Shown: one piece after another, positions 27,364 to 36,513 of the stretch
Numbering within the stretch: the stretch's first letter is position 1
How the letters are laid out: every line of letters begins with the position of its first letter
From: Hymenobacter sp.
GTDB taxonomy: Bacteria > Bacteroidota > Bacteroidia > Cytophagales > Hymenobacteraceae
DNA: 51,853 nucleotides
Direction of reading: 5' to 3'
NCBI GenBank assembly: GCA_025354605.1
Contig: JANXMN010000236.1
Location: 1-51,853, forward strand
Notes under the pieces: generated by a model
Databases searched by the model: none
The model's input: the letters and a program-made list of their open reading frames with translations, nothing else
Told to the model about the DNA's origin: nothing
Translations under genes and position numbers: made by a program

Positions 27364-27509
27364 TTATCAATTAACATTTAACAGCCTGACTGGCGGCCCT
27401 GCGTCATTGGCTAGCCTATCTTGCCGCCAACTCTTACCGAAAGATAACGGCACGCGAAGTTTTGTCGGCCTTTGATGAACCTGTTAAATGTTAATTGATA
27501 AATGTTAAA
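27356..27509. repeat. 29-bp perfect inverted repeat flanking a 96-bp divergent promoter region
   Basis: CTGTTAAATGTTAATTGATAAATGTTAAA at 27481-27509 (+) and as its reverse complement at 27356-27384. Confidence 0.95.
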
Positions 27510-28863
27510 AGGATTCCGTTTTCCGCATCCGCTGGTGCTTATCGTGGGCTTTATCATCCTGGCCGCCGCGCTCAGCTACGTGCTGCCGGCCGGCGAATTC
27601 AGCCGCCACCTCGATGCGGCCACCGGCCGGCAGGTGGTGGTAGCCGGCTCGTACCACGCCGTGCCGGCCACGCCCGTGGGCCCGCTCGATATGCTAGTGG
27701 ACATCCCCAAGGGCCTGGCTGATGCGGCGGCGGTGGTATTCCTGATTTTCCTGGCCGGCGGGGCCTTCACGGTGGTCGACCAGACCGGGGCGCTGCGCTT
27801 CGGCGTCGACTGGCTGCTGCGCCGCGCCCACGGCCGCGAGGTACTCGTGATTCCGCTGGTGGGTACGCTCTTCGCCACCATGGGCGCGCTGGAGAACATG
27901 GGCGAAGAAATTATTCCGCTGGTGCCCGTGCTGCTGGTGCTGATGCGCCGCCTGGGCTACCCCGTGCTCACGGCGGTGGCGGCCAGCGTGGGGGCGGCCT
28001 TTGTGGGGGCAGCTTTCAGCCCGATTAATCCCTTCCAGGTGGGCATCGCCCAGAAGCTGGCGCAGCTGCCGCTGCTTTCGGGCGGCGGCTACCGTCTGGG
28101 CTTCCTGCTGGTGGCGGTGGGCGGCTGGCTGTGGGCCACCACCCGCCACGCCGTGCGCCACCGCCAGGTCCCCGACCTGGCCCTCGACCAGAACGAGGCC
28201 GCCGCTGCCGGAGTGGCCCCGGCCAGCGCCCGCCCCGGCCTGGTGCTGCTGCTGATGCTGGCCGCTTTTGCCGCCTTCGCCTACGGCGTGGTGCAGCTGC
28301 ACTGGGAATTCGAGCAGATGTCGGCGCTGTTTCTGGGGCTGGGCATCGTGGCCGGGCTGCTGGGCGGGCGGGGCTTCACCGGCACGGCCGAGGGCTTCAT
28401 CGCGGGCTTCCGCGACATTGCTTTTTCGGCCATTCTGGTGGGGTTTGCCCGCGCCATTTTCGTGGTACTGGAGCAGGGCCACATCGTCGATACCATCGTG
28501 AACGGGCTGGCCGCCCCGCTGGCCCACCTGCCCGTGACGCTGGCCGCCCTGGGCATGATGGGCGTGCAAACCCTGCTGCACGTCCCCGTGCCCAGCGGCA
28601 GCGGGCAAGCCACGCTCACCATGCCGCTGCTGGTGCCGCTGTCCGATATTCTGGGCCTCTCGCGCCAGGTTACGGTGCTGGCGTTTCAGTACGGGGCCGG
28701 TCTGTGCGAGCTCATCACGCCCACCAACGGTACGCTCATGGCCATGCTGGCCGCCACCGGCGTGCGCTTCGAGCAGTGGGTGAAGTTTGCCGCGCCGCTC
28801 TGGGCGGCCCTGTTCATGCTGGGCGCGGTGGCCGTGGTGGTAGGCATCGCGGTGGGGGTGTAG
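27502..28863 (+). CDS. YfcC/AbgT-like ion-transporter superfamily protein
   Basis: FRFPHPLVLIVGFIILAAALSYVLPAGEF, AFSPINPFQVGIAQKLAQLPL, PVPSGSGQATLTMPLLVPLSDILGLSRQ, LITPTNGTLMAML. Confidence 0.88.
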   Translation: MLKGFRFPHPLVLIVGFIILAAALSYVLPAGEFSRHLDAATGRQVVVAGSYHAVPATPVGPLDMLVDIPKGLADAAAVVFLIFLAGGAFTVVDQTGALRFGVDWLLRRAHGREVLVIPLVGTLFATMGALENMGEEIIPLVPVLLVLMRRLGYPVLTAVAASVGAAFVGAAFSPINPFQVGIAQKLAQLPLLSGGGYRLGFLLVAVGGWLWATTRHAVRHRQVPDLALDQNEAAAAGVAPASARPGLVLLLMLAAFAAFAYGVVQLHWEFEQMSALFLGLGIVAGLLGGRGFTGTAEGFIAGFRDIAFSAILVGFARAIFVVLEQGHIVDTIVNGLAAPLAHLPVTLAALGMMGVQTLLHVPVPSGSGQATLTMPLLVPLSDILGLSRQVTVLAFQYGAGLCELITPTNGTLMAMLAATGVRFEQWVKFAAPLWAALFMLGAVAVVVGIAVGV

Positions 28864-28998
28864 TTTATATTACTGGCCGTCTGCATGCCCCTGCGTGGGT
28901 CCCACCTGTCCATCGAGGGATGGAGCCGAAGGGACAGCACCAGTAGTTGGGCGATGAGCCTCCTCACCATGACGGTAACCAACGCTTAAACTAAGCTG

Positions 28999-29400
28999 TC
29001 AGGCAAGCAACGCGACGGCGGCTACTGCGGCCGCGCCGATGGCCTGGTCCTGCTCAAAATTGCCCCCGGCAATGCCTACTCCACCAACTACCCCGTTTTC
29101 CCTAACCAACGGAAATCCGCCCGGTAAGCCGGAAATGGCTGGGTTGGTGACAAACGATGCCTGAAGGGCTGGAAATTTCTGGCCAAGCTCGCCCACCACG
29201 TGGCTAGGAATGCGCAGCTGAGAGGCCGTTATGGCTTTGAGCCGACTACTTTCCAACGCGAAGTAGCTGCATCCTTCCTGGCGCACCAGGGCCCGCACGT
29301 GCCCCCCGGTGTCGACCACGGTTACGGTAACAGGTATGTGCTGGCGCTGCGCTTCTTGCTGCGCGGCCAGTAAAATGGCCTCTAAGAATGCTTGGGTCAT
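28999..29400 (-). CDS. GlcG/HbpS heme-binding-like family protein
   Basis: VTVVDTGGHVRALVRQEGC, GGFPLVRENGVVGGVGIAGGNFEQDQAIG. Confidence 0.88.
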   Translation of the reverse strand: MTQAFLEAILLAAQQEAQRQHIPVTVTVVDTGGHVRALVRQEGCSYFALESSRLKAITASQLRIPSHVVGELGQKFPALQASFVTNPAISGLPGGFPLVRENGVVGGVGIAGGNFEQDQAIGAAAVAAVALLA

Positions 29401-29411
29401 GATGCAGGAAA

Positions 29412-30044
29412 CTAACGGGTACCTGGGAAAAACTTTTCGTCCTCAATGACAAACGTGTCGGTGGTGCGGGCGTAGCGGGAGCCAGCCATGCGGCCAATGG
29501 CGCGCAGCTGGCTAAAATCTACCCGGAAACGGTTATCGACCAGGGCATCATCCACGTACAGATACACCACTTCCCCGACAACTAAACGCGAACGGCCGAC
29601 CTCAACGACGTGCAGCGTCCGGCACTCGAACGACACCGACGCCTCGCCGATGCGCGGGGGCCGCACCACAGCGCTGGCTGCGGGCGTCAGGCCCGCGAAG
29701 TCGAACTCCGATATATCGGCCGCCAACGGCGTGGCCGTGCGTGCCATTTGCTTGGCGTAGTATTCCGTGGCGATGTTGACCACAAACTCGCCGGTTCCGC
29801 CCTCGGTGGGTAGCTGCGCGTTGCGCAGCGTGTCTTTCCAGGTACCATCAGGCTTGGGGCCCGCCACGGCAAACGACAAGGCCATCGGCGCGTGGCCGAC
29901 GATACTGAAGTAGGAGAACGGGGCCACGTTCAGCACTCCGTTGGGCGAAATGGTCGAAATCACGGCCACCGGACGCGGTATTATGGTACCGGTCAGCAAC
30001 TTGTAGCGGGCCTCAATGGGCAATTCGTGGGCGGGCAGGTGCAT
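29412..30044 (-). CDS. Flavin reductase family protein
   Basis: YKLLTGTIIPRPVAVISTISPNGVLNVAPFSYFSIV, KDTLRNA, GEFVVNIATEYYAKQMART. Confidence 0.92.
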   Translation of the reverse strand: MHLPAHELPIEARYKLLTGTIIPRPVAVISTISPNGVLNVAPFSYFSIVGHAPMALSFAVAGPKPDGTWKDTLRNAQLPTEGGTGEFVVNIATEYYAKQMARTATPLAADISEFDFAGLTPAASAVVRPPRIGEASVSFECRTLHVVEVGRSRLVVGEVVYLYVDDALVDNRFRVDFSQLRAIGRMAGSRYARTTDTFVIEDEKFFPGTR

Positions 30045-30115
30045 AGCAGGGGGTTAGCAAGGGCAATAGTAAGCAATACTGACCAAATAGTAACCTAAGC
30101 TGACTACTTTTGTTT

Positions 30116-30589
30116 ATGACTGCTCACGAAGAAACAACCCGACAGATTGCCGAAAAGAACCTGGCGGGCCACGTGCATTACTTTTCGCGGCTGTTGGCGC
30201 AGCTCAGCGAGCACCGCTGGGCGGCTGATGGCTACCCCGAGCTGCGCAGCGGCCACGTACAACTGCTGCGCAATCTCGACCCGGCCGGCACGCGTGCCAC
30301 GGTGTTGGCGCACCGCGCCCACGTCACCAAGCAAACGATGGGACGATTGGTCAAGGAGCTGGTTGGCGCGGGCTACTTGGCCCTGATGCCCGACACGGCC
30401 GACAGCCGCGCCCAACTCGTGCAGCTGACGCACCGGGGAGAAACATTTTTGGCGTACCTGGCCACCACGCTGCTAGACCTGGAGCAAGCCTTTGGGCAAG
30501 TGCTCGGAATATCCCGGTTGGCCGCGTTCAACACCGCCCTGCACGAACTGACTGCCTTTGCCGAAGCACGACGGCAGCAATTGCCCTAA
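30116..30589 (+). CDS. MarR family transcriptional regulator
   Basis: RATVLAHRAHVTKQTMGRLVKELVGAGYLALMPDTADSRAQLVQLTHRGE; divergent from flavin reductase. Confidence 0.9.
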   Translation: MTAHEETTRQIAEKNLAGHVHYFSRLLAQLSEHRWAADGYPELRSGHVQLLRNLDPAGTRATVLAHRAHVTKQTMGRLVKELVGAGYLALMPDTADSRAQLVQLTHRGETFLAYLATTLLDLEQAFGQVLGISRLAAFNTALHELTAFAEARRQQLP

Positions 30590-30633
30590 AGCGGTTTCCC
30601 GGGCAGCATATTCGGCAAGGCCGTTTTCAACGG

Positions 30634-31065
30634 CTAATCGGCCCGCAGTTCAGCCGCCTGAAACACGCGGGGCAGCTTGCGCTTGCGCTCCACAATCTGG
30701 TAGGTGGCCGTGTCGGTGGCTTCGTCCCAGAACACATCCGAGATGTGGCCAAAGTGGCGGTATTGGCCCGGGGTGGGCGTGGTTTCCTCCACCGAGTCGC
30801 CGAAGCTGAACTTCGGCTTGTGGTAGATTTCCTTGAACAGCTCGGGGCGCACCAGAAACTGCTGCTCGTCGTAGCGAATGGTAATCCACTCGCCTTCATC
30901 GTCTTCAGCAATTTTCTCGAAGAGCTTACCCACCGGCTCCAGCAGCTCAAAGGCGCGGCGGTTGGCGGGGTGAATGTAGCGGAAGCCGTACTCGGGCGAC
31001 CAGCCGTAGAGGCCGAAGATGACGGGTTTGGGACGGGTTTTCAAGGAGCAAGAAACAATCAGCAA
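30634..31065 (-). CDS. Hypothetical protein
   Basis: VIFGLYGWSPEYGFRYIHPANRRAFELLEPVGKLFEKIAEDDEGEWITIRYDEQQFLVRPELFKEIYH; start uncertain. Confidence 0.65.
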   Translation of the reverse strand: MLIVSCSLKTRPKPVIFGLYGWSPEYGFRYIHPANRRAFELLEPVGKLFEKIAEDDEGEWITIRYDEQQFLVRPELFKEIYHKPKFSFGDSVEETTPTPGQYRHFGHISDVFWDEATDTATYQIVERKRKLPRVFQAAELRAD

Positions 31066-31322
31066 TGAGCAATCGCGAAGTCGGCTTCGCCGCTGTAAAG
31101 AAAACGCCCGTTTACCAAATAGCTCCGCAAAAGCTCAAATTGCTCATCGCCGGCCGCCGCCAGCTCCAGCCCGGCCACCGGCTCACGGTGGAAGGGGTTG
31201 TGGCACCGTTCGCGCACCACGAGTACGCGGTAGGCCGCCCCCACCTCAAACTCCAGCGCGCCCAAATTCAGAGGCAGCCGGGCGGAGCGGCCGGAGCGGG
31301 GTACGGACTTCAGTACCGACAC
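31059..31322 (-). CDS. Hypothetical protein
   Basis: LGALEFEVGAAYRVLVVRERCHNPFHREPVAGLEL; short, start uncertain. Confidence 0.45.
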   Translation of the reverse strand: MSVLKSVPRSGRSARLPLNLGALEFEVGAAYRVLVVRERCHNPFHREPVAGLELAAAGDEQFELLRSYLVNGRFLYSGEADFAIAHC

Positions 31323-31425
31323 GCGTTCGGCCGAAAAGCTGCCTGTGCCGTATAGTCAGGCTGCCTACTGCTCATTACCGGCCGCATTTTCGGCTGCCCC
31401 GGCCGTAGGTTGCCCTCTATATTTG

Positions 31426-33393
31426 ATGTCCAAAATTTCCGCTAATCCCGCCCCTGCTGCTGCCGTTACCGCCGCCACCAAAGCCCCTCAAGTCCCTGAT
31501 TCGCTGGCTTCGGCCGCTGCCCCAGCTAGCGAATCCACGCCCGCATTGGCGGCTGCTTCAGCTGCCAATGCGGCGGCCGAGCCGCACCACCTACCGGCCC
31601 CTGCGCCCCAGCCCGGCATGGGGGCCGTGCCCCACGCCAACGGCACCACTTTCCGGGTGTGGGCACCCAATGCCGAGGCGGTCTACCTCATCGGCTCGTT
31701 CAACAGTTGGGATACCGGCAAAAATCAGCTGCATTCTGAAGGCAATGGCTATTGGGCCGTCGATGTGCCCGAGGCCCACCCCGGCGATGAGTACAAGTAT
31801 CACCTAGGCCGCCAGGGCCATTGGTTCGACCGCAACGACCCCTACGCCCGGCAAGTCACCAACTCGGCCGGCAGCTCGGTGGTGCACGAGCCGCACTTCG
31901 ACTGGGGCGACGACAACTTCCAGATGCCCGCCTGGAACGAGCTGGTGATTTACGAGCTGCACGTGGGCACCTTTCACGCCCCCGACGAGGAGCGCGTGGG
32001 CACGTTCCTGAGCGTGGCCGAAAAGCTGCCTTACCTGCGCGATTTAGGCATCAACTGCATCGAGCTGCTGCCGGCTACCGAGTTTCCGGGCAGCCGCTCA
32101 TGGGGCTACAACCCCGCCAACCCCTTTGCCCTCGAAAGCGATTACGGCGGCCCGCAGGCCTTCAAGGAAATGGTGAAAAAGGCCCACCAGCATGGCATCG
32201 CCGTGGTGCTCGACGTCGTGTACAACCACTTCGGCCCTGGCGACCTCGACCTTTGGCAGTTCGACGGCTGGAGCGAAAACGACGGCGGCGGCATCTACTT
32301 CTACAACGACTGGAAAGCCAAAACCCCCTGGGGCGACAACCGCCCCGATTACGGCCGCCCCGAGGTGCGCCAGTACATCCGCGACAACGCCCTGATGTGG
32401 CTGAACGACTACCGCTGCGACGGCCTGCGCGCCGATGCCATTGCCTTCATCCGCAACGTGAACGGCGAGGAAGACCCCGGTGCCGACCTGCCCGAGGGCT
32501 GGAGCCTGATGCGCTGGATTAACGAGGAAATCGACCAGACCATGCCCTGGAAAATCACGATTGCTGAAGACATGCGCGGCAACGCCGGCATCACCGACAG
32601 CGTGGCCAGCGGCGGCCAGGGTTTCGACTCGCAGTGGGACAACTCGTTCGTGTACCCCATCCGCGAGGCCCTTACCACGCCCAGCGACGCCGCCCGCAAC
32701 ATGCCCGCCGTGGCCGCCGCCCTCACCCAGCTCTACAACGACGATGCCTTCCGGCGCGTCATCTACACCGAAAGCCACGACGAGGTGGCCAACGGCAAGC
32801 AGCGCGTGGCCGAGGAAATTATGCCCGGCGATGCCGACAGCTACTTTTCGAAAAAGCGCACCGTGCTCGGGGCCGCCCTGGTGCTCACCGCGCCCGGCAT
32901 CCCCATGATTTTTCAGGGGCAGGAGTTTCTGGCCTACGGGGCCTTCAACGACACCGAGCCGCTACGCTGGGACATGGTGGACGAGCGCCGGGGCCTGGTG
33001 CAGTTGTACCGCGACCTCATTGCCCTGCGCCGCAACCACTCCGGCCACACCCGCGGCCTGGGGGGCCAGCATACCCGCGTTTTCCACGTGAATGATGCCG
33101 ACAAGCTGGTGGCCTTCGCCCGCCAGGCTGGCGAAACCGGCGGCCCCGGCGACACGACCGTGGTGCTGGCCAGCTTCGCTAACCAGGCCCACGAGGGCTA
33201 CACTATCGGCTTGCCCGGCCCCGGCACCTGGTACGTGCGCTTCAATAGCGACTGGCAGGGCTACGATGGCGAATTCTCGAACGATGAAGCCGTGGCCATG
33301 CAGGCCAAAGAAGGCCAATACGATGGCTACGGCTGGCACGGCCACATCAGCATCGCGCCGTATGGCGTGCTGATTCTGTCGCAGGAAGGGTAA
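31426..33393 (+). CDS. GH13 alpha-amylase family protein with N-terminal CBM48 (branching/trehalohydrolase-like)
   Basis: GTTFRVWAPNAEAVYLIGSFNSWD, ELHVGTFHAPDEERVGTF, DVVYNHFGPGDLDLW, CDGLRADAIAFIRN, TIAEDMRGN, IYTESHDEVANGKQ. Confidence 0.93.
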   Translation: MSKISANPAPAAAVTAATKAPQVPDSLASAAAPASESTPALAAASAANAAAEPHHLPAPAPQPGMGAVPHANGTTFRVWAPNAEAVYLIGSFNSWDTGKNQLHSEGNGYWAVDVPEAHPGDEYKYHLGRQGHWFDRNDPYARQVTNSAGSSVVHEPHFDWGDDNFQMPAWNELVIYELHVGTFHAPDEERVGTFLSVAEKLPYLRDLGINCIELLPATEFPGSRSWGYNPANPFALESDYGGPQAFKEMVKKAHQHGIAVVLDVVYNHFGPGDLDLWQFDGWSENDGGGIYFYNDWKAKTPWGDNRPDYGRPEVRQYIRDNALMWLNDYRCDGLRADAIAFIRNVNGEEDPGADLPEGWSLMRWINEEIDQTMPWKITIAEDMRGNAGITDSVASGGQGFDSQWDNSFVYPIREALTTPSDAARNMPAVAAALTQLYNDDAFRRVIYTESHDEVANGKQRVAEEIMPGDADSYFSKKRTVLGAALVLTAPGIPMIFQGQEFLAYGAFNDTEPLRWDMVDERRGLVQLYRDLIALRRNHSGHTRGLGGQHTRVFHVNDADKLVAFARQAGETGGPGDTTVVLASFANQAHEGYTIGLPGPGTWYVRFNSDWQGYDGEFSNDEAVAMQAKEGQYDGYGWHGHISIAPYGVLILSQEG

Positions 33394-33399
33394 TTTACC

Positions 33400-33480
33400 G
33401 TAGTGTGGACTCTGCGAGTCCGCGCGTCGGCACAACCGGCTATAACCGGCCCACGCGCGGACTCGCGGAGGCCACGCTAC
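33400..33480. repeat. Palindromic interspersed element (81 bp)
   Basis: GTAGTGTGGACTCTGCGAGTCCGCGCG ... CGCGCGGACTCGCGGAGGCCACGCTAC. Confidence 0.85.
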
Positions 33481-34829
33481 ATCTCCCGCCCAAAACCTTT
33501 CCCCCTATCAACGCAACACCCACTTTCCACGCCCCGGCCGGCCGCATCATTGGCCGGGCCGATGGCCCAGTCATCCGGGCTACTGGCATTCGCTACGCCC
33601 GGGTGGCGCGCTTTCGGCCGCCGGTAGCTGAGCCCGCCGCCGTCGCGCCCGTCCACGCCACGGCTCCTGCGCCCGCCTGCCCACAGCTGGCCGACCCGCG
33701 CGTGGACCAGGTGATGGGCGACTTATTCGCGGCCTTGGGTTTCGACGAAGACTGCCTGCGGCTTTCCATTACGCTGCCGGCCGATGCCCGCCCCGACGAG
33801 CAGCTGCCCGTCGTCGTGTGGGTTCATGGCGGCTCCTACGTATCCGGGGCTGGCGACCTGGCCATTTACGACCCGGCCACCTGGGTCGCGGAGCAGCGGC
33901 TGGTGTTTGTGGCCGTGACGTACCGGCTGGGCCTGTTTGGCTTTCTGGGCACGGCCTACGCGCCCCCCAACCTCGGCCTGCTCGATTTGCTCGAAGCCCT
34001 GCGCTGGGTGCAACGCAATATCGCCGCCTTCGGTGGCGACGCGCAGCTCGTGACGCTGCTGGGCCACTCCTCGGGCGGCGATGCCATTGCTCAGCTCATG
34101 CTCACCCCAGAGGCAACCAGCTTGTTTCGGCGGGTGATGCTGCACAGTGCTCCGCTGGGCCTCACGCGCAACCGCAGCCATATGGTGCGCGCCATGGCCG
34201 CCGCCGTCGGCCCGGTCGCGCCCGACGCTTCGGCCGAGGAAATAGTAGCCCTTGAAGCTGCCGTAACGAAAGCCGCCCGCTGGCATGGCCTAAAAAGCGG
34301 CATGCCCTTCGGCCCGGAATACGGAGCCGCGCCCCTGCCGCCCGAAACCGAAATTGATAAAGGCTGGGCAGCCGTGGCCCCACAAATCGACGTGCTCATC
34401 GGGGCCACCGCCGAGGAAACCCGCTTTTTTGCCGTCATCGACCCCACCTTCAGCTGGATTGCGCGCCTGCCTGGGCTGGGCGGGCTGCTCATGCGGCGGC
34501 TGGTGGGGTTCAGCTCGCACCGCATTTACCTGGACACGGCCCGGACTTTTGCCGCCCGCCACGCGCGGGCCGGCGGCCGGGCCTGGCGCTTCGTGCTCAC
34601 GTATCAGCCGCCGGGCAGCGCCTTCGGGGCGGCGCACGTCGTCGATTTGCCGCTGCTGCTGGGCACGCGGGCCAGCTGGGCCGCTACTCCGCTGCTGGGC
34701 ACCGCCGATTGGGCGGAGTTCAACGCTACCGGCCGGCGGGTGCGGCAGCTCTGGGCCGATTTTGCCCGCACCGGCCGGCTGCCCGACCGGGTGGAGATTC
34801 CCGGCGTGCTGCTGGTGGAGCGGGCCTAG
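33405..34829 (+). CDS. Carboxylesterase family protein
   Basis: LPVVVWVHGGSYVSGAGD, LVFVAVTYRLGLFGFLG, LGLLDLLEALRWVQRNIAAFGGDAQLVTLLGHSSGGDAIAQL; N-terminal boundary uncertain. Confidence 0.88.
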   Translation: MDSASPRVGTTGYNRPTRGLAEATLHLPPKTFPPINATPTFHAPAGRIIGRADGPVIRATGIRYARVARFRPPVAEPAAVAPVHATAPAPACPQLADPRVDQVMGDLFAALGFDEDCLRLSITLPADARPDEQLPVVVWVHGGSYVSGAGDLAIYDPATWVAEQRLVFVAVTYRLGLFGFLGTAYAPPNLGLLDLLEALRWVQRNIAAFGGDAQLVTLLGHSSGGDAIAQLMLTPEATSLFRRVMLHSAPLGLTRNRSHMVRAMAAAVGPVAPDASAEEIVALEAAVTKAARWHGLKSGMPFGPEYGAAPLPPETEIDKGWAAVAPQIDVLIGATAEETRFFAVIDPTFSWIARLPGLGGLLMRRLVGFSSHRIYLDTARTFAARHARAGGRAWRFVLTYQPPGSAFGAAHVVDLPLLLGTRASWAATPLLGTADWAEFNATGRRVRQLWADFARTGRLPDRVEIPGVLLVERA

Positions 34830-34889
34830 CGCCAGCAACTTCGCGGCCCCTCCCGAAGCCAGCGCGGGACCTCAGCCCCCGCGAAACGA

Positions 34890-34928
34890 AAGAACCTCCG
34901 GCCACACGTTGTGAAGCAGGAGGTTCTT
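34890..34928. terminator. Hairpin between convergent genes, candidate bidirectional terminator
   Basis: AAGAACCTCC ... GGAGGTTCTT inverted repeat. Confidence 0.6.
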
Positions 34929-34970
34929 GCATCAATTCCATCAAAGGAGCTGCCGTTCGTCAGGCGCTCC

Positions 34971-35624
34971 TCACGCCATCTTCAGCAGCTTGAAAGCATG
35001 GGTCCACTGGTTCTGGCGGAAGCCGGGGATGCACCAGAGCATGCACAGCGGCTCGATGGCCCGGGCGGCCTCGACCCCGCCCATGTCCTCCGGCTCGAAG
35101 CCAAAGGCCCGGATAAGCTCGCTGGCTTCGGCTTTGGCCCCGTCGTCGTTGCCGCAGATGAACATGCTGGGCGTGCTGCCGTCGTAGTCGGGGTTCACCA
35201 TCTGGCCTGCCCCAATGCTGTTGAAGGCTTTGACGAGGTGCGCGCCGGGCTGGGCCTGCTGGCTCTGCTCCAGCAGCGATTCGTCGAAATTGGTGAAGTA
35301 GCGCAGCACCCCGTTCTGCGGCGGCTGGGCGTCGTCAATCGGGTTGGTGGTATCGAGCACGGTTTTGCCGGCCACCGTGGCCGTGTCGAGCGTGCGCAGC
35401 AGGTGGGCGGCTACGTGGCCCTTCACGGCCAGCACCAGCAGCTCGCCGTAGGCGGCCGCTTGGGCAAAGTTGCCCACCTGCCCGCTGCTGCCCGCCTTCG
35501 CCTGCCAGTCGGCCAGCTTGTCGGGGTGCTCGGTGCCCAGCATCACGGCGTGGCCGTGTTTGATAAATCCATCGGCCAGCGTGGTGGCCACCGAGCCGGA
35601 GCCCAGAATCCCAATTTTTTTCAT
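34971..35624 (-). CDS. NAD(P)-binding protein, NADPH-dependent F420 reductase-like
   Basis: MKKIGILGSGSVATTLADGFIKHGHAVMLGTEHPDKL Rossmann motif; GQMVNPDYDGSTPSMFICGNDDGAKAEASELIRAFGFEPEDMG. Confidence 0.87.
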   Translation of the reverse strand: MKKIGILGSGSVATTLADGFIKHGHAVMLGTEHPDKLADWQAKAGSSGQVGNFAQAAAYGELLVLAVKGHVAAHLLRTLDTATVAGKTVLDTTNPIDDAQPPQNGVLRYFTNFDESLLEQSQQAQPGAHLVKAFNSIGAGQMVNPDYDGSTPSMFICGNDDGAKAEASELIRAFGFEPEDMGGVEAARAIEPLCMLWCIPGFRQNQWTHAFKLLKMA

Positions 35625-35691
35625 AAGGCGTTGCCAGTGATTCCAGAGAATTAAGATGCCCGAATATAGCTACCAACCCAAAAAGTTCTTC

Positions 35692-36321
35692 CTATACCGG
35701 GGCCTGGTCGTAGCGCTCGCCTTCGGGCGCGGGCCACTGCCCCTCGAACAGAAATTCGGCTAGGGGCTTGCGGGTGCGGGGGGCCAGCTCGCGCTCGCGG
35801 GCGGCTTCGGGCAAAGCCTCTAGGTCGCCGGGGTAGCCCAGAGTAAAGACGACCACGGGCTCGAAGCCTTCCGGAATGCTGAAGGCGGCGCGGAGTTTAT
35901 CGGGCGCGAAGCCGGCCATCTGGTGGGCCTGCACGCCCAGCTCGGCGGCCTGAATGGCGAGGGTGGCCGTGGCCTGGCCCACGTCGAACGTAGCCCAGCC
36001 GTTGGGGTTGCCGTCGTGCGAGAAGTGCAGCTTGGCCACGCCCACCACCAGCACGGGGGCCTTTTTGGCCCAGGCCTGGTTGAATTCAATCAGGCCGTCA
36101 AGGATTTTCGCGTAGGCGGCGGGGCTGCCGTCCTGGGTGCCGATGAGGAAGCGCCAGGGTTGCTCGCCGTAGCAGGAAGCGGCCGATGCGGCGGCGGCGA
36201 AAACCTGGTGCAATACCTCGGCCGGCACGGGCTGGCTGGTGTAGCCCCGGGCGCTGCGGCGCTGCGTGAGCACCGGCATGATGGGGTATTCGGGGGCAAA
36301 AACGTTGGTGGTATCAGCCAT
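35692..36321 (-). CDS. Nitroreductase family protein
   Basis: VLTQRRSARGYTSQPVPAEVLHQVFAAAASAASCYGEQPWRFLIG; ELGVQAHQMAGF. Confidence 0.9.
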   Translation of the reverse strand: MADTTNVFAPEYPIMPVLTQRRSARGYTSQPVPAEVLHQVFAAAASAASCYGEQPWRFLIGTQDGSPAAYAKILDGLIEFNQAWAKKAPVLVVGVAKLHFSHDGNPNGWATFDVGQATATLAIQAAELGVQAHQMAGFAPDKLRAAFSIPEGFEPVVVFTLGYPGDLEALPEAARERELAPRTRKPLAEFLFEGQWPAPEGERYDQAPV

Positions 36322-36513
36322 GAAGCGTCGAAAAAAGGGAGAATGATTGCCGGGTAACCGCCACCGGAGCGCGAAGTTTACCCGGCCCGAATGTAGCGGG
36401 CCGCCGCAACATTCGGAAAAAAGGGCGCTGGCGTGGCCGGCAACGGCCAAATCAGCTTACCTTTCGCCACGTTCTCTGGTCAGTTTTCTGCTTCCTTCTC
36501 CCAGCTTCCGCTT

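Noticed and set aside
27694-28608. 304-aa - strand ORF opposite the YfcC-like transporter
   Set aside because: Antisense shadow with H/Q/G/A-rich composition.
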